DNA of 64,000 bases, taken from the NCBI RefSeq assembly GCF_003224335.1, contig NZ_QKLF01000005.1:342175-406174 (forward strand), in the 5' to 3' direction. The notes under the pieces are model-generated. The model did not search any database, was not told the origin of the DNA, and saw only the letters and a program-made list of their open reading frames with translations. This document shows positions 25,901-34,000 of the stretch, in pieces. This stretch comes from Curtobacterium sp. MCJR17_055. Its GTDB lineage: Bacteria > Actinomycetota > Actinomycetes > Actinomycetales > Microbacteriaceae. Each line of letters starts with the position of its first letter. Position 1 is the first letter of the stretch. The position numbers and the translations under genes were made by a program.

Positions 25901-26482
25901 CCGCTGCGTGCGGTACACCGGGACGATGTCGGCCAGGTCGTGTGTGGTCGTCGTGCGGTCGCCGAGGACCAGGTGCACCTGCTGCCCGGTCGGGATGTCG
26001 TTCGCCCGCATCTGCTCGGCGTAGGCCGCGAGCTGCAGCAGGGCGCTGATCTTGGCGTGGCGGGCGAGCTTGGTGTCGTAGACCTCGTACTCGCCGCGGG
26101 CATTGCGGATGATGAAGTCCGCGAAGCCGATGAAGCCTGTGCCGTCTGTGGACGCCGGGACGTGGAACGTCGGTTGGAAGAGGACGTCCGCGCCGTCCCG
26201 CATCGCGTTCCGCGCTCGTTCGGCGGCTTCGGCGTACTGCGGCGGGGCCGGGCGGTCGAACTCCACCACGTCGTGGGTCTGCTTCAGGATCTCGAGGTAG
26301 TCGAGCTCGTGCTGGTCCCCCAGGCGGGCCGTTCGGTCGAGCATGTCGTCGTGCTCGTCCGGCAGGGGCTCCCCGCGGCCGAGCTTGACGTCGAGGCGGC
26401 GGAGGAACGCCCACTCGCAGGATGCCCACGTGCTGAGGTCGCTCGGGCTGAGCAAGACCTGGCCGTCGGTGGTGATCTGCAT
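22985..26482 (-). CDS. TM0106-family RecB-like nuclease/helicase
   Basis: This 1165-residue fusion has three parts. The N-terminal third is a RecB-like nuclease: the start LSPSDLSTWASCEWAFLRRLD and a cysteine group SSCGRCSACQQE near 222 fit an iron-sulphur-linked PD-(D/E)XK fold. The middle has a DEDD-type RNase H-like exonuclease segment with FFDFEGDPLHTEDG near 328. The C-terminal third is an SF1 helicase: IQGPPGTGKTYVG near 787, DEAGQFSLA, and a last motif VALSRAKWAAYLVHS. It probably processes DNA ends in repair. It is widespread in actinobacteria, so I treat it as chromosomal, just outside the defence island. Confidence 0.88.
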   Translation of the reverse strand: MQITTDGQVLLSPSDLSTWASCEWAFLRRLDVKLGRGEPLPDEHDDMLDRTARLGDQHELDYLEILKQTHDVVEFDRPAPPQYAEAAERARNAMRDGADVLFQPTFHVPASTDGTGFIGFADFIIRNARGEYEVYDTKLARHAKISALLQLAAYAEQMRANDIPTGQQVHLVLGDRTTTTHDLADIVPVYRTQRAELIRVIAERLAADEPMQWGDPRYSSCGRCSACQQEVQRHRDLVLVAGMRLDQRTKLIRQGVRSIDDLAVRTAPVATMSKTTLDRLVRQASLQIETERAANRSDAASPNRGPAFDVLDARALDAIPAPDPGDVFFDFEGDPLHTEDGVHWGLDYLFGLVDDQADFRAFWAHTIRDERQALLDFLAFIAERRERYPDMHIYHYAAYERTHLLSLAARHGVGEDAVDDLLRAGVLVDLYPIVRKALVVGSRSYSIKKLEPLYMGDDLRLSDVTNAADSITAYVDAIEELRSGDPAEGQRQLDQVADYNAYDCRSTLRLRDWLLGLRAEHAPDATTTTELEGLPPIPVEREPNPVTVALTEYLGDVDALDRTPDQTALALAAAAIDYHRREAKTFWQDHFDRLRNPVDEWADTRDVLVVERASVERDWATLPRARSLSREIRLSGTLAPGSRLRPGGSPHLVYDDPLPASITAPGPGPKGATDRASILEVWDNGDATEVLLLERMPVGGGEPHADFPVALAPSSPPRAKPQPDAIAEWGAEVLDALPEMLPDPALDLLRRVPPRGTLEPVVGDDTVGAVVATLLGLDRSYLAIQGPPGTGKTYVGSNVVATLVREHGWRVGVVGQSHATSENFLDAVIAAGVPAERVVKQPKSGADAEEIEAAAWTPVKNGAAIAAFLQSCADTGTGGVVGGTAWTFANDATIGRRSLDLLVVDEAGQFSLAPTIASAIAATRLLLLGDPQQLPQVSQGSHPEPVDESALGWLADGEHVLPPEFGYFLAQTRRMEPALTAAVSGLSYDGQLASMVSGRHLDGVAAGVHPVPVVHAGNTTSSPEEAARVVTLVADVVGRTWTDDRGTRALTDEDVIVVAPYNAQGAVIRDALDRAGFSGTQVGTVDLFQGREAVVSITSLAASSAADIPRGLDFLLMPNRLNVALSRAKWAAYLVHSPALTTALPPSIPGLALLSRFIELVAPRG

Positions 26483-26784
26483 GCGCTTCCCCGCCTCGTC
26501 TGGTGCGGGTCGAGCTTAGGGCCGCCCGCCGACAGCAGGAGGCCGCCGGGAAGCCTCAACCCGGACACCGTCACGTCGGATCGCCGCGGAAACGTTTCCT
26601 TGTGATGAGCTTGCAGGGTGTCGCGGAGAGCCGCAGCCGAGAACCAGTAGCCCGCCGTCACCAACCACTTCGTCGACAAGGGCATGAGCGTCGTCAACCT
26701 CGTCCGGGCGCCCGAAGGCTGCGAGAATGCGTCAGTATTGGGCCACAGCATTCCTACTTCTTCCCGACGCAGCAGGAGCCATCA
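26483..26784. other. 302-bp divergent intergenic region, island edge
   Basis: No credible gene was seen between the two divergent genes. It holds a 12-bp perfect palindrome (26588-26599) and, just before the ATG at 26785, a ribosome site AGGAG. It lies at the junction between ordinary chromosome genes and the defence-type genes. Confidence 0.5.
26588..26599. promoter_or_regulatory. Palindrome GGAAACGTTTCC, possible operator
   Basis: A perfect 12-bp palindrome with a central CG, similar in style to operators of LacI/GalR-type repressors. It sits between two divergent genes. No regulator of that type is encoded in the window, so it may serve a distant regulator. Confidence 0.35.
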
Positions 26785-27897
26785 ATGACCAAAGCCGATC
26801 CGTCCGACGCCACTGACGAAGAGCGTGCTGCAGTCGAGCGTGAGCGGGAGGAGCTGAAGGACTTCGTCAAGAGCCTCAGCGGGGAAGACCTGAGGAGTGG
26901 CAACTGGTTCTCGAAACTCCTCTCCAACGCCCTCGGTACCTATGCCGAGAAGGTGGACGCCGCGTACTTCCAGGCGCGCTACAAGGGAGTTCCCGCGGAC
27001 GCTGTGGTCGACCAGCGGATCAAGATGGCCGCCCGCTACGCGGCCATCGAGGGTGGATTATCCGCGGGCGCTTACACGGCCGCGGTGGTGGCCACCCTCG
27101 GCTCTGCAGGAGGAGCATCCCCGCTCACTCTTCCCGCCGCGGGCGTGACTCTGCTCGTCGACGTCGCGTACATCGCTCGCCTGCAGCTCCACCTCGCCTA
27201 CGACATTGCCATCCTCTACCGCGTCCCGGTCGACGTGGAGGACCCCGATGACCTTTGGAAGCTGATCCGCGTCGCCTTCACCATCCGGAGCGCCCAGGCC
27301 GCGAGCGAGGGTGTAACCAAAGTGGTGCCGGCTCTCGTGCGACCGCTCGTGAAGACCTTCTACTCGCGGGGCGTGCTCAATGCAGCCAAGGGGCTCCCGG
27401 TCGTCGGTCGGTTCCTCTTGCAGCGGAACGTCATCAAGATCGGTATCCCGGTCGTGGGCGTACCGCTGTCGGTCGCTCTCAACTACTACTCGACGATCGT
27501 TGCAGGTCGTCACGCGAGGGCCGTCTTCCGCAACGACGCCCGAGTTCATGAGGTCGCAGGAGCCGCCGTCGAGAAGACGAGGCACCCGAGGTCGTTGCTC
27601 TGGGTCGCGTGGATGGTCGTGCTGGCCGACGGCAAGATCACCGACGACGAGGCACTCTTCATGCGGAGGCTGGTCGAGGAGCTCCACGACCAGCACGACC
27701 TGACTGACGAACAGTTCGCGAACAAGATCGATCTCGACATCGACGACGTGTGGCGCCGACTCGATGGCGAAGACGACGACCTGGCGGACCTGATCGACGT
27801 TGCGATGAAGACAGCCGAGATCGACGGCTCGGTGCACAAGCTCGAGACTGCGATCATCGACGAGCTTCGGACCCGGTACTTCAACACGACCGCGTGA
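26785..27897 (+). CDS. EcsC-like membrane protein with TerB-like C-terminus
   Basis: The 370-residue product has an EcsC-like central part (about 80-250): hydrophobic Gly/Ala-rich segments YAAIEGGLSAGAYTAAVVAT and VTLLVDVAYIARLQLHLAYDIAILY, then VIKIGIPVVGVPLSVALNYYSTIVAG. Residues 265-370 look like a TerB domain, with acidic metal-type motifs ADGKITDDEALF and AEIDGSVHKLE, as in tellurite-resistance and phage-defence proteins. It may act at the membrane as a sensor or effector. It lies 133 bases before the SNF2 gene in the same direction and may belong to the same transcription unit. The start follows AGGAG. Confidence 0.7.
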   Translation: MTKADPSDATDEERAAVEREREELKDFVKSLSGEDLRSGNWFSKLLSNALGTYAEKVDAAYFQARYKGVPADAVVDQRIKMAARYAAIEGGLSAGAYTAAVVATLGSAGGASPLTLPAAGVTLLVDVAYIARLQLHLAYDIAILYRVPVDVEDPDDLWKLIRVAFTIRSAQAASEGVTKVVPALVRPLVKTFYSRGVLNAAKGLPVVGRFLLQRNVIKIGIPVVGVPLSVALNYYSTIVAGRHARAVFRNDARVHEVAGAAVEKTRHPRSLLWVAWMVVLADGKITDDEALFMRRLVEELHDQHDLTDEQFANKIDLDIDDVWRRLDGEDDDLADLIDVAMKTAEIDGSVHKLETAIIDELRTRYFNTTA

Positions 27898-27998
27898 AGG
27901 ACAACGTCGAAGCGGCGGTCGGCAAGCTCGCCACGGCGGGCGAGCGCCAGCGGCGACATTAGGCTGAGACGAAGCGCAGCGGCGAGGGCTGGCTGCGC

Positions 27999-28019
27999 AG
28001 GGGTGAAACAGGGGTGAAA
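27999..28019 (+). repeat. Tandem AGGGGTGAAA repeat before the defence operon
   Basis: AGGGGTGAAA occurs at 27999-28008 and again at 28010-28019. The second copy leads into AAAGG, which serves as the ribosome site of the SNF2 gene at 28031. The pair could be an operator or a duplicated ribosome site. Confidence 0.5.
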
Positions 28020-28030
28020 GGTAACAACAC

Positions 28031-31003
28031 GTGTCGTTGATCGACGTCGATTCGTCAACCGTCGAAGGAGCATGGCCGAACGTCGCACCGGGGAGCGTCG
28101 TGCTCGTTCGTGACGCCGAGTGGCTCGTGCTCTCGACGGCACCGACCGGCTCCGGTCTCCTCGTTACCGTGCAGGGCCTGTCAGAACTCGTCCGGGACAC
28201 CACCGCCACCTTCTACAGCGATCTCGACGACATCGAGCCGCTTGACCCTGCGCAGGCGAAGGTCGAAGCAGACGGATCGTCCGGCTATCGCCGCGCAAAG
28301 CTCTGGCTCGAGGCGACTCTCCGCAAGACCCCGGTGCCGCTGCACGAGGACGCCCTGACCGTGAGCACTCAGATGCTCGCAGACCCGCTCGACTACCAGC
28401 GCGCCGCGGTGCGGAAGGCCCTCGACCGCGACAACCTCCGTCCGCGCCTCCTGATCGCCGACGCTGTCGGGCTCGGCAAGACCGTCGAGATCGGGATGAT
28501 CCTGTCCGAGCTCGTGCGTCGAGGCCGCGGCGAGCGCATCCTCATCGTGACGCCGAAGCACGTCCTCGAGCAGATGCAGCAGGAGATGTGGACGAAGTTC
28601 GCACTCCCCTTCGTCCGGCTCGACTCCCTCGGTATCCAGCGCGTGCGCCAGAAGCTGCCGGCGACCCGCAACCCGTTCAGCATGTACAAGCGGGCGATCA
28701 TCTCGGTCGACACGTTGAAGCAGAGTCAGTACCGCATCCACCTCGAGAAGCAGCGCTGGGATGCGGTCGTCATCGACGAAGCGCACAACGTCATGAACAA
28801 CACGACGTTGAACGGCGAGCTCGCGTCGCGTCTCGCCCCGCAGACCGATGCACTCATCCTCGCGTCTGCGACGCCGCACAACGGCAAGAAGGACTCGTTC
28901 GCACGGCTCGTGCGCTTGCTCGACCCGACCGCGGTGACCCCTGAGGGCGATCTGATCGAGGATGAGGTGAAGCGACTGATCATCCGCCGGCACCGGCACA
29001 GTCCTGCCGTCGCGATGGAGGTCGGTGCCGACTGGGCAGAACGGCAGGAGCCGAACAACGTCCTGGTCCCTGCATCTCCTGCCGAGGCGGCGATCGCCGA
29101 GGAGCTCTCCACGGTCTGGCTTCACCCGCAAGGCGGACGGTCGCCGTATTCCGGCGAGAACGCGTCGCTCTTCCCCTGGACCCTTGCGAAGGCGTTCCTG
29201 TCGTCGCCGAGCGCCCTCGACGAATCGGTGCGCGAGCGTCTGAAGCGGCTCCGGAAGGGCGATGCCGACAGCGATGTCCAGCGCGAGATCGACGCGCTGG
29301 AGCGACTCGAGCAGCTCACCGTCACCGCGCTGAGCTCGAGCTCCGGGAAGTACGACGCCCTCCTGCAGCACGCCAGGAGCATAGGTGTCGGCCCGAAGTC
29401 CGAGGAGCGCCTCGTGGTGTTCTCGGAGCGCGTTGCGACCCTGCACTGGCTGCGCCAGAAGCTCGCGAAGGACCTCAAGCTGTCGGACAAGCAGATCCGC
29501 GTGATGCACGGAGGTCTGACGGACCAGGAGCAGCAGGAGCTCGTGGACAGCTTCAAGCAATCCGCCTCCCCCATCCGCGTGCTGATCACCGGCGACGTCG
29601 CGAGCGAGGGAGTGAACCTCCACTCCCAGTGCCACGAACTCGTGCACTTCGACATCCCGTGGAGCCTCATCCGCATCGAGCAACGCAACGGCCGCATCGA
29701 CCGGTACGGCCAGAAGCACTCCCCTCGCATCACGACCCTCCTGCTCGACGTCGACGACCACGAGTTCGCGGGCGACGTCCGCGTGCTCAGGAACCTCCTC
29801 GAGCGCGAGACCGAGGCGCACTCTGCGCTGGGTGACGTCGCGTCGCTGATGGGCGAGTACACCGCTGTCGCCGAGGAGTCAGCGATCCGCGACGTGCTCC
29901 TCCGCCAGCGCAGCTTCGACGACGCAGTCCCGACCGTCGAAGCAACCCTCGAGGACGGCGACGAGATCACGCGGCTCATGGCCGAACTCGCCGCCGAACA
30001 AGCGAGCGAGAGCGAGAACGACGCCACACGGGCACCTGATGACACCCCGAAGAACGAAACCGCGAACCGTCAGCAGCGCGACAAGACTGACATCGGTACC
30101 GGCCTGTTCCCTGACCTCGTTTCGTTCCTCGACACAGCGCTGGCCGAACGCTTCACCACACCGACCGCCGACGTCGACCACGGCGGTGTCGCCTGGTCCC
30201 GCACCAACGCCATCGCGCAGATCGAACCCACTGCCGATCTCCGACAGCGGCTCGAAGTCCTGCCGCAGTCGTACCTCCGCGACCGGCGCGTCACGGAGCG
30301 ACTGCTCCTGGCGACCACTCCGATCCAGGGCAAGGCCGAGGTCGACAGCGCGATCAACAACAAATCGAGCCCGTCGACCTGGCCACACGCGCACTTCCTC
30401 GGACCGCTGCACCCCGTCCTCGACTGGGCTGCGGACAGCGCTCTCTCCCGACTCGGACGAAACCGCGTGTTCGCCGTCCGTGGCGCCGTCGACCACCCCG
30501 TCGTCGTCGTCCACGCCACCCTGACGAACCGCGCCGGCCAGGTCGTCGCCGGGTCGTTCCTGACCGTCGACTTCCCTGGCGTCGCGGAGCACTCGTTCCA
30601 CTTCACCCAGTCGCACGCGGACGCACGCGCCGCTCTGGCCCACGTCGGGTTCACCTCCGAGGTGAAGACGAACCCAGGAGCGGTCGATGCGGCGCCGCTG
30701 CAGGACCTGATCCCGACTGCAGTCGACGCCGCCCGCAACCAAGCGGTTCAGCAGATGGAGGCCACGGCAGACGACATTCGCCGCCGCGTGCACCAGTGGG
30801 CCGCGCGGATCGATGACTGGCAGGGCGCAGCGGCCGAACAGACCCAACTGCGCGGGCTCCGAGAACACCGCGACCGCGTGGACGACGAATCAAAGCTCGT
30901 GGAGCGCATGACGCCCAACCAGCACTTCGTGCGTCCCCTGCTCGTCGTCGCCCCTGCGGACAGCCCCACTGCCCCCGAAGAACACCCTGGAAGCGAGCAC
31001 TGA
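28031..31003 (+). CDS. SNF2-family helicase, DrmD-like
   Basis: This 990-residue protein has all SF2 motifs of the SNF2/HepA type: ADAVGLGKTVEIGMILSEL near 153, VIDEAHNV near 247, LASATPHNGKKDSF near 276, LVVFSERVATLHWL near 458 and QRNGRIDRYGQ near 553. The N-terminal WLVLSTAPTGSGLLVTVQGL and the Lys/Glu-rich C-terminus resemble the DrmD helicase of class 1 DISARM phage-defence systems. It is the first gene of a five-gene operon: the methyltransferase starts three bases after its stop. It probably moves along foreign DNA or remodels it for the other subunits. The start is GTG with AAAGG nine bases upstream. Confidence 0.88.
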   Translation: MSLIDVDSSTVEGAWPNVAPGSVVLVRDAEWLVLSTAPTGSGLLVTVQGLSELVRDTTATFYSDLDDIEPLDPAQAKVEADGSSGYRRAKLWLEATLRKTPVPLHEDALTVSTQMLADPLDYQRAAVRKALDRDNLRPRLLIADAVGLGKTVEIGMILSELVRRGRGERILIVTPKHVLEQMQQEMWTKFALPFVRLDSLGIQRVRQKLPATRNPFSMYKRAIISVDTLKQSQYRIHLEKQRWDAVVIDEAHNVMNNTTLNGELASRLAPQTDALILASATPHNGKKDSFARLVRLLDPTAVTPEGDLIEDEVKRLIIRRHRHSPAVAMEVGADWAERQEPNNVLVPASPAEAAIAEELSTVWLHPQGGRSPYSGENASLFPWTLAKAFLSSPSALDESVRERLKRLRKGDADSDVQREIDALERLEQLTVTALSSSSGKYDALLQHARSIGVGPKSEERLVVFSERVATLHWLRQKLAKDLKLSDKQIRVMHGGLTDQEQQELVDSFKQSASPIRVLITGDVASEGVNLHSQCHELVHFDIPWSLIRIEQRNGRIDRYGQKHSPRITTLLLDVDDHEFAGDVRVLRNLLERETEAHSALGDVASLMGEYTAVAEESAIRDVLLRQRSFDDAVPTVEATLEDGDEITRLMAELAAEQASESENDATRAPDDTPKNETANRQQRDKTDIGTGLFPDLVSFLDTALAERFTTPTADVDHGGVAWSRTNAIAQIEPTADLRQRLEVLPQSYLRDRRVTERLLLATTPIQGKAEVDSAINNKSSPSTWPHAHFLGPLHPVLDWAADSALSRLGRNRVFAVRGAVDHPVVVVHATLTNRAGQVVAGSFLTVDFPGVAEHSFHFTQSHADARAALAHVGFTSEVKTNPGAVDAAPLQDLIPTAVDAARNQAVQQMEATADDIRRRVHQWAARIDDWQGAAAEQTQLRGLREHRDRVDDESKLVERMTPNQHFVRPLLVVAPADSPTAPEEHPGSEH

Positions 31004-31006
31004 CGC

Positions 31007-34000
31007 GTGGGAACCCTGACCTCGGAAGCGATCGTCGTCGGCGAAGACTGGATCAGCGAGCACTACCTCACCACCGACGCGAAGTCGCAGTCCTTCCAGA
31101 GCCGGGTGCTCGAGCGCCGGGCAGCCTGGGACGCCGACGATGCGGAGGGCTGCGCGTCGACGCGCTCTCGCTTCAGCGCGAAGCGCGCCGAGCTGATGGA
31201 CTTCCTCGCCACCGTTAACCCGGACGGCGTCGATGACGCTGCTGACGGCCAGGAGGCTCTGCACGCCCTGTCGACGCACCTGCGGTCCGTCCTCGGGTAC
31301 GCCCAGGGCGTCTTCCACATCGATGAAGCAGGTCCGGTCCGACACGTGGCCATTCACGGGCTCGAAGACGCGGCGCCGCTGGCGCTCATCGACGCCAAGC
31401 CGGTCGCACAACTCGAGGACGTGCTTGCCAAAGACGGCGACACGCTGCTGTCCGCTTGGACGCCGGACGTCGACGACCCCAAGCCGCTGACCTCGGTCGT
31501 CCGGGCGCTTTCGGTCGTGTTCGAGGGGACCGCGAAGTTCGCACTCGTCTTCGCAGGCCGCTGGCTCCTGGTGGCCGAACGCGACCGGTGGTACGAGGGT
31601 CGCTACCTCGCGCTCGACGTGCAGCTCGCGTGCGAGCGGAACGACACCAAGCGAGGCGGCGAGATCGATCGCGTCCTGACATGTGTGGAAGCTGCCTCAC
31701 TCGCCCCCGACAGTGACGGCGACGTGTGGTGGACCTCGACGCTCGAAGACGCGGTCAAGCACACCGTCGGTGTCTCCGAGGACCTGCGTGAGGGTGTCCG
31801 CGAGTCGATCGAGATCATCGCGAACGACGTCGTCCAGCGCCGACGGGAGCAGGGGCTCGAGCCGCTGCCGAAGGACCAGGCGCAGCCGCTGGCAAAGCAG
31901 TCCCTGCGGTTCCTCTACCGCATCCTGTTCCTGCTCTACGCGGAGGCCTCCCCTCAGCTCGGCGTCCTGCCGGTGAACGCGCCGGAGTACGAAAACGGCT
32001 ACAGCCTCGACCGACTCCGGGAACTCGCGCTTGTGGTGATCGAGAGCCCGCAGGGCGAGCGTGCCACGCACCTCTACCAGTCGCTCGACGTGCTGTTCCG
32101 CCTCGTGGATCGTGGGCACGCGCCCAAGGCGACGGATGACGACGGAGCCGAGCCGGGCCTCCAGTTCGAGAGCCTGCGTGCTGACCTGTTCAAGCCCGAG
32201 GCGATCGCGCTCATCGGCGAGGTCGGTCTCAGTGACCAAAATCTGCAGCAGGTGCTGCGCCGATTGCTCCTGAGCAAGGAGGCGAAGGGTCGGGACCGGG
32301 GCTACATCAGCTACGCCGACCTCGGGATCAATCAGCTCGGTGCGGTCTACGAGGGCCTCATGTCCTACACGGGCTTCTTCGCCGAGGAAGACCTGTTCGA
32401 GGTGGCGCCGAACGGCGATCCGTCGAAGGGCTCGTGGGTCGTCCCCGTCGGACGCGAGAACGGCATCAAGTCGCACCACTTCGTGACACGGGAGGACCCG
32501 ACGACGGGCCAGCCGAAGCGGGTGCGTCACCCCGCTGGCTCGTTCGTCTACCGTCTCGCCGGCCGAGAGCGCCAGCAGTCGGCGTCGTACTACACGCCGG
32601 AGGTGCTGACGCAGTTCACGGTGTCGCAGGCGCTCGAGGAGCTGCTCGACCAGGACGGTCAGCGGACGAGCGCGGAGGACATCCTCGCGCTGACGGTCTG
32701 TGAACCCGCACTCGGCTCCGGCGCGTTCGCGATCGAAGCCGTTCGTCAGCTCGCGGAGCAGTACTTGAAGCGCCGCGAGGAGGAGCTCGGCGAGCGCGTC
32801 GACCCAGATGACCGGCCACGCCAGCTGCAGAAGATCAAGGCTGCGATCGCGCTCCACCAAGTCTACGGCGTCGACCTCAACGCGACCGCCGTCGAGTTCG
32901 CCGAGATCACGCTGTGGCTCGACACCATGTCGGAGGGACTCGAGGCTCCGTGGTTCGGCCTGCACCTCCGGCGCGGCAACTCGCTGATCGGTGCCCGCCG
33001 TGCCGTCTACGACCGATCGTCGGTCTCCAGCAAAGCGTGGCTCAAGCAGGTGCCGCGGGACGTTCCGCTCCTCAACGAGGTCGAACTCGGCGAGGGGCAG
33101 CTCCGCGCGTCGACCGCTGGTGCCGTGCACCACTTCCTCCTGCCCGCCGAGGGCTGGGGCAGCGCGGTCGATGCCAAGGAGGCGAAGGAACTCGCGCCGG
33201 AAGCGCTCGCAGCGTTGAAGACGTGGCGTCGCGGCATCCTGGCGAAGCCGACGACGAAGCAGCTCGACCAGCTCGTCGCACTCGGCTATCGCGTCGAGAC
33301 CATGTGGGACCTCGCGCGACGCCGGCTGACCATCGCCGAGCAGGAGATCCGACGCGACATCCCGCTGTGGGGCCGCGAACAGCCGGGATCCGAGCGGAAG
33401 CCCGCCGTCTCTCGCGAGGAGATCGAACGGACCCTGAACGATCGGGACGGCGCCTACCAGCGACTCCGTCGGGTGATGGACGCGTGGTGCGCGATGTGGT
33501 TCTGGCCGCTCACGAATGCACTCACCGACGGGGCGACGCCGCCGACGCTCGACGAGTGGATCGCGACCCTCCGCGAGCTCCTCGGAGAGCAGACGGTCGC
33601 GAAGCCGAAGGCGGTCGCTCAGGGTCAGGTCACCCTCGGCTCATCGCAGTCCGGTTGGGAGGCGCTCAACGACGAGGAGCGCGACGACCTCGACTTCGCG
33701 AGCGCGCGACATGTCGCAGATGTTCTCCAGGACCACCCGTGGCTTGCGGCGACGCAGCGCCTCGCTGATCAGCAGGGTTTCTTCCACTGGGAGCTCGACT
33801 TCGCCAGCGTGTTCGAGCGCGGAGGCTTCGACCTACAGGTGGGTAATCCTCCTTGGGTGAAGCCGGATTGGGACGAGACTGCGATGCTCGCGGAAGGCGA
33901 TGCCTGGTGGGCTCTGAACCCGAAACCTCCGACGGCCGAGGCAGAACGGCGGAGATCCGAAGCGCTTACCCTGGCGAGCTTCAAAAGCGAATTTTTGGAC

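Noticed and set aside
26503..26784. N-terminal extension of the EcsC/TerB-like gene from an earlier start
   Set aside because: The upstream codons give an arginine-rich, non-conserved-looking stretch, while the ATG at 26785 has a ribosome site.
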